The notes below the pieces were generated by a model, which was not told the origin of the DNA, searched no databases, and saw only the letters and a list, made by a program, of their open reading frames with translations. A program made the position numbers and the translations under genes. From CATQHP01 sp965214915 (GTDB taxonomy: Bacteria; Acidobacteriota; Terriglobia; Bryobacterales; UBA6623), in NCBI GenBank assembly GCA_965214915.1, contig CBDCCP010000003.1:434001-498000 (forward strand): a stretch of 64,000 nucleotides of DNA, in the 5' to 3' direction. Positions 52,085 to 59,165 of the stretch are shown piece by piece; the stretch's first letter is position 1, and every line of letters starts with the position of its first letter.

Positions 52085-52552
52085 CTACTCCCCAAGGTCG
52101 TCGATGACATCCCGAATATAGTCTCGAAGCCACAGCTCCGGTTCGGAATGCGACTCGAGGACGTTCCGCATGTCCGGGCCGCCCCACGATTCCGCCGCTT
52201 GCACCGCGGCGTCTCGAATCTCCACGTCGGCCATAGCCAATCCGCCGCGCACGAGTTCGGCGCGCCATGAACCCGTCCCTGGAGACGTTTGACGCCCCAA
52301 GCAACGCAGAACCGATGCCGCAAAGCTCGGCTGCGCAGCGTCCAGGGAGAAACTCCGCAACCACGCGAAAACAGGCCGGTCCCCGGCGGACCGCAAAGCC
52401 TCCGCAAGAATCTCCTCGGTGGGATGATTCATGCCGTCCTCAAGGGGGGCGGCTTCGAAGGCCGCATGCAGTTTGCCCGCGAGTTGTATCCGTTCCCGCG
52501 CCACAGCAGCATCACCCGCTTCGGTCCGGAACAATTCGGATTCGACAACCAT
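52085..52552 (-). CDS. Hypothetical HEAT-like helical protein in the MNT-HEPN operon
   Basis: A 155-residue acidic, all-helical protein of unknown family. The C-terminal half (VRGGLAMADVEIRDAAVQAA, then ESWGGPDMRNVLESHSEPEL and WLRDYIRDVIDDLGE) reads like HEAT-type helical repeats. Internal PTEEILAEALRSAGDRPVFA forms another amphipathic pair. It starts 3 bases after the HEPN stop, so it is translated from the same message as MNT and HEPN. A role as third component or adaptor of that module is inference from position. No catalytic motif is visible. Confidence 0.75.
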   Translation of the reverse strand: MVVESELFRTEAGDAAVARERIQLAGKLHAAFEAAPLEDGMNHPTEEILAEALRSAGDRPVFAWLRSFSLDAAQPSFAASVLRCLGRQTSPGTGSWRAELVRGGLAMADVEIRDAAVQAAESWGGPDMRNVLESHSEPELWLRDYIRDVIDDLGE

Positions 52553-52555
52553 GAG

Positions 52556-52936
52556 CTACTTCGTTGTTTCCGCTATCTTCTTCAAAGCCGGCAACAATTC
52601 CGGAATATCTCTCTGAACGATGTCCCAGATCAGATCGGCGTCTATCCCCAGGTACCCGTGAACGATGCGATTGCGCGCGCCTACTATCGTTCGCCAGGGG
52701 ACTTCCGGGTAAGTCTCGCGGACTGCGTTCGGGAGGTGGGTAGCCGCTTCGCCAATCAACTCGAGGTTCCGTAGAGCCGCATCGTAAGTACGGGAGTCGG
52801 CGACGAAAGCGGTTTGGTCCATTCCGGCTGTGTAGGATTGAACTTTCTCGGCGAATTCGATCATGTCCTCGGCGAATTCGATCATGTCTGTCACGTAGAG
52901 ACGCCATTGTCGTTGTTCCTGCTCTCTACTACACAT
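52556..52936 (-). CDS. HEPN-domain toxin (HepT/DUF86-like)
   Basis: A 126-residue helical protein from ATG 52936. LRNLELIGEAATHLPNAV and GARNRIVHGYLGIDADLIW contain the HEPN ribonuclease motif RX4HXY (RNRIVHGY). In HepT toxins His and Arg cut RNA and the Tyr is AMPylated by the partner MntA to silence it. Helix 1 carries an exact in-frame duplication of seven residues (DMIEFAE twice). The start overlaps the end of the MNT gene by 8 bases, giving translational coupling in antitoxin-toxin order. Confidence 0.9.
   Translation of the reverse strand: MCSREQEQRQWRLYVTDMIEFAEDMIEFAEKVQSYTAGMDQTAFVADSRTYDAALRNLELIGEAATHLPNAVRETYPEVPWRTIVGARNRIVHGYLGIDADLIWDIVQRDIPELLPALKKIAETTK
52847..52888. repeat. 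21-bp perfect tandem duplication inside the HEPN gene
   Basis: Two identical 21-base units (52847-52867 and 52868-52888) encode DMIEFAE twice in helix 1. The insertion is one heptad, so it lengthens the helix by about two turns without breaking the frame. Confidence 0.95.
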
Positions 52937-53219
52937 GGACCGCATCCTTCTCGACATAAGGGCGCAACTCCGGGCGCAGCGCCCTATCCGTGACCAGATC
53001 GACGGGACAGCCGAGCAGATCCTCCAGATAGAATTGAGCGCCGAAGTAGCGCTTGGATGTAGTAGGCCCGTTAAAACTGACCAGGATATCGATATCGCTG
53101 CCTTCTGTCGTCTGGCCGCGGGCAGTCGATCCGAAAAGCGCGATATCGACGACGCCGAACCGTTGCGCCAACACAGATTTATGCGCTCGTAACAGCGCCA
53201 GCGCCTTATCTCTGGCCAT
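52929..53219 (-). CDS. MNT-type nucleotidyltransferase antitoxin (MntA-like)
   Basis: A 96-residue protein from ATG 53219 (AGAGG upstream). VVDIALFGSTARGQTTEGSD and IDILVSF carry the GS...DxD nucleotidyltransferase site (GSTARG, SDIDIL); LEDLLGCPVDLVTDRALRPE completes the minimal domain. MntA antitoxins AMPylate the Tyr of the partner HEPN toxin. The gene overlaps the HEPN gene by 8 bases. Confidence 0.9.
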   Translation of the reverse strand: MARDKALALLRAHKSVLAQRFGVVDIALFGSTARGQTTEGSDIDILVSFNGPTTSKRYFGAQFYLEDLLGCPVDLVTDRALRPELRPYVEKDAVHV

Positions 53220-53291
53220 CGATGCCTCTTTCGTACGTGACTTCAAACTCCCGGAGTTAGAAGTCACGGCTAGATTCGAGATGGAGCTTCA

Positions 53292-54149
53292 TCATTCCGT
53301 CTCCGACTTCGGTAAATACTGCTTCCATCGGTCATTAACATACTCCCAGAATCCTTCTACGGACTTGCTTCCGCATATCGGTGCAAGATCCTGGCCGATG
53401 CGTGTAAGAAGCGCATTTCCAGTGACAAGTTCGTTGTTGGCATCTTGGAGCATCTCAAGAGCCAACGGCCTGCCGTAGTAATGCACGGAGAATCTCTTGG
53501 GAAGGTTAATTCTTTTGAAGCGAGCCAACCCATCGAATTTAATAAAACCAATACTGTCGAGGTGATTTAAAGTACCGTGATTAATACCGTGTCTATTATA
53601 GATTTCAGCCTTCGCATCAAACACCAGTGGCACCAAACTTTCAAAATTCCAGACAAACCCGCAGAGTTTTGTGAACAGATCGGCGTCAGTTTTATCGAGA
53701 TATGAAAGAGAATTGACGGTCCTCTTCAAATAAGTTCCCGGCTCGTTCGCTTCACCAGCCAGAACCCGCGACCATAGATCCTGCATCTCATTATCAGACA
53801 CGATTCTACATTTATCGAAAAAGTTGACAGGCCAATCGTCTTCGATGGAATCCGGTTTCGCGTCTTCATTCAATCCCGGAAAAGCTTTAGCGGTAATATC
53901 TTCCATGTTCTTCTGGCGTTGCGCTTCCTCCTCAATAAATCGATGCGCGGCTCGTCGATGTAAGTCGGTTACCGCAATTTCAGATTGCGCCTTTATCAAC
54001 GCTGCTTCTGCCTCAGCCTTTGCAACTCTCTTGATCTGATAGGGCGCAAAGAAACCGCCCACTGCGTTCGATACCTTCTTTATCAGGGTATCGGCAGGCT
54101 TCGACAGGTCATCCAAACTTACGAGAGAATTGGAAGTATTGAGGGGCAT
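53292..54149 (-). CDS. DUF2806-like protein in the type III R-M operon
   Basis: A 285-residue cytoplasmic protein starting at ATG 54149, 13 bases after the mod stop, with GGAG in front. The N-terminal region is helical and charged (KAEAEAALIKAQSEIAVTDL), the middle has WPVNFFDKCRIVSDNEMQDL and WSRVLAGEANEPGTYLKRTV, which match the DUF2806 pattern. The function is unknown. Its DNA is clearly AT-richer than the surroundings, as in the mod centre, pointing to joint acquisition. Its tight coupling to mod suggests an accessory role in restriction or self-protection. Confidence 0.8.
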   Translation of the reverse strand: MPLNTSNSLVSLDDLSKPADTLIKKVSNAVGGFFAPYQIKRVAKAEAEAALIKAQSEIAVTDLHRRAAHRFIEEEAQRQKNMEDITAKAFPGLNEDAKPDSIEDDWPVNFFDKCRIVSDNEMQDLWSRVLAGEANEPGTYLKRTVNSLSYLDKTDADLFTKLCGFVWNFESLVPLVFDAKAEIYNRHGINHGTLNHLDSIGFIKFDGLARFKRINLPKRFSVHYYGRPLALEMLQDANNELVTGNALLTRIGQDLAPICGSKSVEGFWEYVNDRWKQYLPKSETE

Positions 54150-54162
54150 GGTGACTCCTTTC

Positions 54163-56130
54163 CTACAGACTCCGCACGTTTTCCAGCCCGTGCTGCTCCA
54201 GGATGGCGGCAAGATTGGTCTTGGCTACGTCGTCGGCAAAGGCGCTGTCGCGGAAGACAATGGTGCTGTCGTCGGTGGACGCCAACTGCTCATGCCATGC
54301 GACGATGCCCAGGGCCAGCGGCTCGGCCTCATCCCGAGCGATGTTCACGTCGAGGCAGGCGACCAACTGGCCGTTGCCGATGCAGAATACGGACTTGCCC
54401 GCGATGGCCCGCTTCTGGATGGGTGTACAGAGATCGAACCCGAACTTGAGCGACAGTTCGTAAAGGATGTCCAACTCGCCCCGGTCACTCTTAATGTGGT
54501 CGATGCTGTCGAGTAAGGTTTCTTCCAGGTCGTTGCAGTCGAGTTCCCAGGCACGAACGTTGGACTTGTCGAGCTTGAAAACGCGAAAACCGAGATCGCC
54601 GGCGAACAGCGGGTTTTCATCGCGGATATTGTTTCCAGCACGACGGATACGTTCTTTTGTGAGTTCGGCGATGTTGCATGGTTTGCCGAGTTTGTCACAA
54701 AAGTTGGCAGCGGTTTTCTGATCCTTGTCGCTCGGATCGAGATATTGGGGCAACTGAACGAGAATATACTTTCTCCCGCTGCTATCGGAGGCATTTTGAG
54801 CCATGACGGCATGCGCAGTTGTTCCCGAACCGGCAAAGAAATCAAGGATAATATCGTTCGGTTGCGTAGCCATGAACACACAGCGCTGCAGCATCGCGAC
54901 CGGTTTCGGGTGATCGAACGCATCGCCCATGTCCATGCGCCCCAACTCAATGGTTCCTTGCTCATTGATGAACCCAGTTTCCAGCCAGATGGATTTCGGT
55001 TTGGTTGTGCTCTTCCGCGATTTCTCGTATACGTTCCACTCGCCGTCACGACGTTTTCGCGCGACCAGTACGGGGGAGGCTATGTTCAAATCGTAACCCG
55101 ATATCTTGTCGCGACTCCATCGCCAACATCCTTCCTCGCCCCTGCTGTTACGGGGGAGCACCTCAATACAAGCATCACCGACTGGGGTTAGGGATACCCG
55201 TGCATAACCACATTCGTCCAGGGTATCGGGGAGAACGTAAAGAGGAAAAAACAGATTAGGTCTGTTGAAACGACTAAACTTCGGATTTCGATTACGTAAC
55301 TCCCAAAGATCGAAAGGTCCAAACGAGTCGCTGAACGGAAGAGCGCCGTCCGGTTTTTCTAACTCATTCAACACCGCGGAATCTCCTTTCGAGTAGAGAA
55401 CAAGGAATTCGTGAGTCTTGGCGATTTGTTTATATGTCTGGCCTCGTTTGTTGGATTGAACAATGACTTGCGCTTGAAACTGCTCTTCGCCGAAAACTTC
55501 ATCCATGATGCGGCGGAGGTTTCCTGCTTCCGTGTCGTCAACCGAAACAGCAATGAATCCGTCACCGGCAAGCAGGTTTCTCGCCAATTTTAACCGCGGA
55601 TACATCATGTTCAACCAGTCGGTATGGAACCGTCCCGAGGCTTCCGTATTGGACGACAGCTTGCGGTTCTCGCCGTCGATCTGGCCGGTCAGTTCCAGGT
55701 AGTTTTTGATGTTGTCGCGGTAGTCGTCGGGATACACAAAGTCTTTCCCCGTGTTATACGGCGGGTCGATATAGATCAGCTTGACTTTCCCGGCGTAGCT
55801 TTTCTGCAGCAGCTTGAGCACTTCCAGATTGTCGCCCTCGATCATCAGGTTTTGCGTGGTGTCCCAATCGACGCTTTCCTCCGGGCAGGGGCGCAGCGTG
55901 CCGGTCGAAGGCGTCAGCGCGAGTTGCCGGGCGCGGCGCTTGCCGTGCCAATTCAGGCCGTACTTCTCCTCGCGCTCTTCAACTTCGCCGCCGAGAAGCT
56001 GCTTGAGCGTTTCGAAGTCGATCTTCCCCTCGGCACACGCCTCGGGAAACAGAGCCCTCAGGCGCTCCACGTTCCCGGCAACGATGTCCGTCGAGCGCGT
56101 CTCCGGGTCGTCTGTGGAGAGCTTTTTCAC
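54163..56130 (-). CDS. mod: Type III DNA methyltransferase, Mod subunit
   Basis: A 655-residue N6-adenine methyltransferase. Motif IV DPPYNTGKDF is at residues 122-131 and the SAM-binding motif I, DFFAGSGTTAHAV, at about 430-442, the beta-class order. The middle (about 190-400) is the target-recognition region and is AT-richer than the ends, as usual for exchanged specificity domains. The C-terminal part (FRVFKLDKSNVRAWE, LYELSLKFGFDLCTPI) is typical of Mod. GTG 56130 has GGAGG eight bases upstream. It modifies its site and guides Res. Confidence 0.93.
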   Translation of the reverse strand: MKKLSTDDPETRSTDIVAGNVERLRALFPEACAEGKIDFETLKQLLGGEVEEREEKYGLNWHGKRRARQLALTPSTGTLRPCPEESVDWDTTQNLMIEGDNLEVLKLLQKSYAGKVKLIYIDPPYNTGKDFVYPDDYRDNIKNYLELTGQIDGENRKLSSNTEASGRFHTDWLNMMYPRLKLARNLLAGDGFIAVSVDDTEAGNLRRIMDEVFGEEQFQAQVIVQSNKRGQTYKQIAKTHEFLVLYSKGDSAVLNELEKPDGALPFSDSFGPFDLWELRNRNPKFSRFNRPNLFFPLYVLPDTLDECGYARVSLTPVGDACIEVLPRNSRGEEGCWRWSRDKISGYDLNIASPVLVARKRRDGEWNVYEKSRKSTTKPKSIWLETGFINEQGTIELGRMDMGDAFDHPKPVAMLQRCVFMATQPNDIILDFFAGSGTTAHAVMAQNASDSSGRKYILVQLPQYLDPSDKDQKTAANFCDKLGKPCNIAELTKERIRRAGNNIRDENPLFAGDLGFRVFKLDKSNVRAWELDCNDLEETLLDSIDHIKSDRGELDILYELSLKFGFDLCTPIQKRAIAGKSVFCIGNGQLVACLDVNIARDEAEPLALGIVAWHEQLASTDDSTIVFRDSAFADDVAKTNLAAILEQHGLENVRSL

Positions 56131-56152
56131 GCGGCCTCCTCAGTTCGATGGA

Positions 56153-56368
56153 TCAGACCGCCTTGTACGCGCGCACGGGCAGCGCTTCCGTTTCCAACGT
56201 GGAAAGATCGAGGAGCTTGGAGGCGCGATCGATGTCAAAACCCATGACATCCCCGGTGGCGTCAAGATCGACATTGAGCCCATCCGCAACTTCGCGCGTC
56301 TCGACGCCCGGCCCGGCCTTGAACTCGACATACAGACTGTCGGTTTCGGGATAGTAGCGCAGCTTCAT
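56153..56368 (-). CDS. DUF2283 protein
   Basis: A 71-residue protein, MKLRYYPETDSLYVEFKAGP, then VADGLNVDLDATGDVMGFDI and DRASKLLDL, the DUF2283 pattern (small beta-rich fold). These are often found with ribbon-helix-helix or other TA-like partners. It lies between an RHH gene (29 bases upstream) and mod (22 bases downstream). Function unknown; a toxin or regulatory partner role is possible. Confidence 0.85.
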   Translation of the reverse strand: MKLRYYPETDSLYVEFKAGPGVETREVADGLNVDLDATGDVMGFDIDRASKLLDLSTLETEALPVRAYKAV

Positions 56369-56397
56369 GGTTTTTTTGAAGTATGCGCGCGCTGCAT

Positions 56398-56619
56398 TTA
56401 ATCCGCAGCGAGCAACTCATGCCTGACCCGATTCCAGTCCAGGACCGGGTCGGCGGGATCGCGAAGCCGCTCCAGAGCTACGGCGATGTCGTCGAAGTCT
56501 TCCAGATACCGCTCCAAGGCTTGGCGCACGATGTCGGCGCGGCTCCGCTTGAGTTCCGCGGCGGCTGCATCCAGCGCTTCGACGAGTTCATCGGACAGAC
56601 GTGCGGTTATTCGGCGCAT
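56398..56619 (-). CDS. CopG-type ribbon-helix-helix regulator/antitoxin
   Basis: A 73-residue protein from ATG 56619 (GAAGGGGG upstream; an earlier ATG at 56643 is possible). RRITARLSDELVEALDAAAA and LKRSRADIVRQALERYLEDF form a ribbon-helix-helix fold. The tail DWNRVRHELLAAD should bind a partner. It heads the DUF2283-mod-DUF2806 genes and may autoregulate them. Confidence 0.82.
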   Translation of the reverse strand: MRRITARLSDELVEALDAAAAELKRSRADIVRQALERYLEDFDDIAVALERLRDPADPVLDWNRVRHELLAAD

Positions 56620-56694
56620 ACGCCCCCCTTCATTCGATTTCATACGGTTCCGGACGTCGCTGTCAAGAACACATCGGCGGCGGCGAACAGGATG

Positions 56695-56925
56695 TCACCG
56701 GCCGTCGCCGCCATAGATCGCGTCTCTGCTCCACGATGCCTCGCGGCCGGTCTGGACCGTCACCAGATCGAGCGCAGGCGCTTCCGCCTCGGGCGGCGCC
56801 ATTTCGGCGGCACGGTCGAGGATAATACGCAACTCGTCCTGCAGCGAGCGGCCATGGCTGCGCGCCAAACGTTGCAGCGCATGGAGCGTGCGCGGCTCTA
56901 TATCTTCGATGCGCAGCGAACTCAT
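56695..56925 (-). CDS. FitA-like antitoxin without adjacent PIN toxin
   Basis: A 76-residue protein from ATG 56925: SSLRIEDIEPRTLHALQRLA and RSHGRSLQDELRIILDRAAE are the FitA/VapB ribbon-helix-helix type, followed by a toxin-neutralising tail. The usual FitB/VapC PIN gene should follow directly, but the next 75 bases contain none and the following gene is another RHH protein. It may be an orphan left by toxin loss, or the first regulator of the R-M operon. Confidence 0.8.
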   Translation of the reverse strand: MSSLRIEDIEPRTLHALQRLARSHGRSLQDELRIILDRAAEMAPPEAEAPALDLVTVQTGREASWSRDAIYGGDGR

Positions 56926-56971
56926 ACCGATAGTGTAGAGATATGCTTTCCTTAGCGGGCAGCGGCGAAGC

Positions 56972-57976
56972 ATGACCTTGACGGCGATGGCGATGGGCTA
57001 CTTCCGCAGCCGCGCGCTCTGCGCGGCCGCGCGGCTGGGCGTCGCCGACGCGCTCGGCAGCGGCGAGCGCTCCGTGGAGCGGCTGGCCGCCGCCTGCCGC
57101 GCCGACCCGGTCGCCCTGCGCCGTCTGCTGCGCGCTCTGGCGAGCTTCGGCATCGCGGTCGAGACCCGGCCCGGCTTCTTCCGTCTGACGGAACGCGGCA
57201 TGCCCCTGCGCAAGGACGCCCCGCATTCGGAATGGGCCGCAGTCGTCTTCTGGGCCGACCTGCTCGCTGACGAGTGGCGCCGGCTTGCCGAGTGCGTCCG
57301 GGAAGGAAAACCGGCGGCGGACGTGCGGCCCGCGGGCGCCGCGCGGCTCTGGGAGGAAGACCCCCAAGCGCCGCAAATCTTCCGCGCCGTGATGGGCACG
57401 GCGCCCGCGGAAGACTACATGCCGCTCGCGCGGGCGTGGGACTTCTCCCAATACCGCCTGGTTGCCGACCTCGGCTGCGGCGGGGGCGCTCTGACCGCGG
57501 CGATTCTCGGCGCCTGCCCCAACGTGCGCGGCCTGCTCGTCGACCGGCCCGAAGCCGTCGCCAAGGCGGCCGCCCGCCTGCGGGCCGAGGGGCTCGGCGC
57601 GCGCTGCGATTTCACGGCGGCCGATTTGCTGGAGCATGTCCCGCCCGGCGCGGACGTTCACGTTTTGAAGAGCGTGCTGCACGGCTATGCGGACGAAGAC
57701 GCCGCCGCGATTCTGCGCCGCTGCCGGGACGCCCTTCCCGCCAACGGCCGCCTGCTGTTGATCGAGTTCGTTTTGCCGGAAGTCGTCGACCGGCCCGACG
57801 AGGGTCTCGAACAGAGGCTGATGAGCGACCTCAACATGCTGGCCGTGACCGGAGGAAGGGAGCGCACCGCGGCGGAATGGAAAAGCCTGCTGCGCCAAGC
57901 CCGCTTCGATTACCTGTCGTCGACCGAGGCGGCGCCGCAAGCGGCTGCGATCATCGAAGCGGCGCCCAGCGGTTGA
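56972..57976 (+). CDS. O-methyltransferase family protein (SAM-dependent)
   Basis: A 334-residue protein from ATG 56972. The N-terminal winged-helix dimerisation domain (MGYFRSRALCAAARLGVADA ... LRRLLRALASFGIAVETRPG) and the catalytic domain with SAM motif VADLGCGGGALTAAIL, acidic VDRPEA and VLKSVLHGYADEDAAAILRR match the plant/bacterial O-methyltransferase family (PF00891), as in hydroxyneurosporene or polyketide methylation. The usual catalytic His is likely the one in KSVLHGY. Substrate is unknown. It is divergent from the R-M operon and just upstream of the sialidase gene. Confidence 0.85.
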   Translation: MTLTAMAMGYFRSRALCAAARLGVADALGSGERSVERLAAACRADPVALRRLLRALASFGIAVETRPGFFRLTERGMPLRKDAPHSEWAAVVFWADLLADEWRRLAECVREGKPAADVRPAGAARLWEEDPQAPQIFRAVMGTAPAEDYMPLARAWDFSQYRLVADLGCGGGALTAAILGACPNVRGLLVDRPEAVAKAAARLRAEGLGARCDFTAADLLEHVPPGADVHVLKSVLHGYADEDAAAILRRCRDALPANGRLLLIEFVLPEVVDRPDEGLEQRLMSDLNMLAVTGGRERTAAEWKSLLRQARFDYLSSTEAAPQAAAIIEAAPSG

Positions 57977-58007
57977 CGGCGGAATCTTGCTAAGATGCCG
58001 CTCAGCC

Positions 58008-59165
58008 ATGACCATCACACGGCGGACATTCGCCGCCGCCTGCTTCCCGGGCCTGGCCCTTGCGCAGCGGCGGGGCATGGATCAACGAGTCGTGTTCGCC
58101 GCGGGCGAAGACGGCTACCACACATACCGCATCCCCGCTCTGCTGCCCACGCCGCAAGGGACGCTCCTGGCGTTTTGCGAAGGCCGCCGAGACGGCCGCG
58201 GCGACAGCGGCGCCATCGACCTTGTCGTAAAGCGCTCGGACGACGGGGGCGCCGCGTGGTCGCCCCCGCGGGTCGTTTGGAGCGACGAGGGCAACACTTG
58301 CGGAAACCCGTGTCCGGTTGTCGACGCCCGGACGGGACGCATCCTGCTGCCGATGACCTGGAACCGCGGCGAAGACGGCGGCCGCGAATTGCACAACGGA
58401 ACCGCGAAGGGCGCGCGCAAAGTCTACCTGACGCATTCCGCCGACGACGGCAAGAGTTGGGCGCCGGCGCGGGACATCACGGCGCAGGCCAAGAGCGGCG
58501 ACTGGTGGTGGTACGCCACCGGGCCGGGGACGGCGATTCAGATCCGCAACGGCGGCCGCGCCGGGCGCATCGTCGTGCCGGCGAACCACACGTCGCAGCG
58601 GAACGGGTTCGCCGCCCACGTTATTTTCTCCGATGACGGCGGCGGCTCGTGGCGGCGCAGCTCGGTCATTGCGCCGGCCTGCAACGAGAGCCAGGTTGTC
58701 GAGCTGAGCGGCGGCCGCCTGCTAATGAACATGCGCAGCCAGTCGTTCACCGGCGAAGAGCGCACGGGATACCGCTCGATTGCTTTCAGCTCCGACGGCG
58801 GGGAAACTTGGACACAACCGCATTTCGACGCGCATCTGGGCGATCCGCAAGTGCAGGCCAGCCTGATCCGCTACTCCTGGCCCGATGGGGAGGGCGGCGG
58901 AGCGCTGCTGTTCGCCAATCCCAGCCCGCCGATCTCGCCCGAGCGTGGCAAGCGCATCCGCATGACGGTGCGCCTGAGCCGCGACGGCGGCCGGACGTGG
59001 CCGGCGAAGCTCCCGGTACACGAAGGCCCGGCGGCCTATTCGAGCCTGGCGCGTCTGCCCGACGGCTCGATAGGGCTGCTGTACGAGGCCGGCGAGCAAC
59101 ACGCCTATGAGAGCATCCGCTTGGCGCGCTTCCCGCTCGACCTGCTGGAGGACGGCAAGACATGA
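58008..59165 (+). CDS. Exo-alpha-sialidase (BNR-repeat neuraminidase)
   Basis: A 385-residue protein from ATG 58008. ITRRTFAAACFPGLALAQ is a Tat-like signal. YHTYRIPALLPTPQGTLLAF carries the FRIP-type arginine. Asp boxes recur: SDDGGAAW, SADDGKSW, SDDGGGSW, SSDGGETW, SRDGGRTW, the six-bladed sialidase propeller. The Glu/Tyr nucleophile region (NESQVVELSGGRLLMNMRSQ) is present. It releases terminal sialic acids from glycans. The stop overlaps the start of the next sulfatase by 4 bases (ATGA), so sialidase and sulfatase are made together. Confidence 0.92.
   Translation: MTITRRTFAAACFPGLALAQRRGMDQRVVFAAGEDGYHTYRIPALLPTPQGTLLAFCEGRRDGRGDSGAIDLVVKRSDDGGAAWSPPRVVWSDEGNTCGNPCPVVDARTGRILLPMTWNRGEDGGRELHNGTAKGARKVYLTHSADDGKSWAPARDITAQAKSGDWWWYATGPGTAIQIRNGGRAGRIVVPANHTSQRNGFAAHVIFSDDGGGSWRRSSVIAPACNESQVVELSGGRLLMNMRSQSFTGEERTGYRSIAFSSDGGETWTQPHFDAHLGDPQVQASLIRYSWPDGEGGGALLFANPSPPISPERGKRIRMTVRLSRDGGRTWPAKLPVHEGPAAYSSLARLPDGSIGLLYEAGEQHAYESIRLARFPLDLLEDGKT

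Noticed and set aside
56663..58078. 471-codon minus-strand frame under the methyltransferase, considered as a PIN toxin for the FitA-like antitoxin
   Set aside because: No PIN motif (no DTNxx or conserved acidic residues) and it is antisense to the SAM-binding domain.
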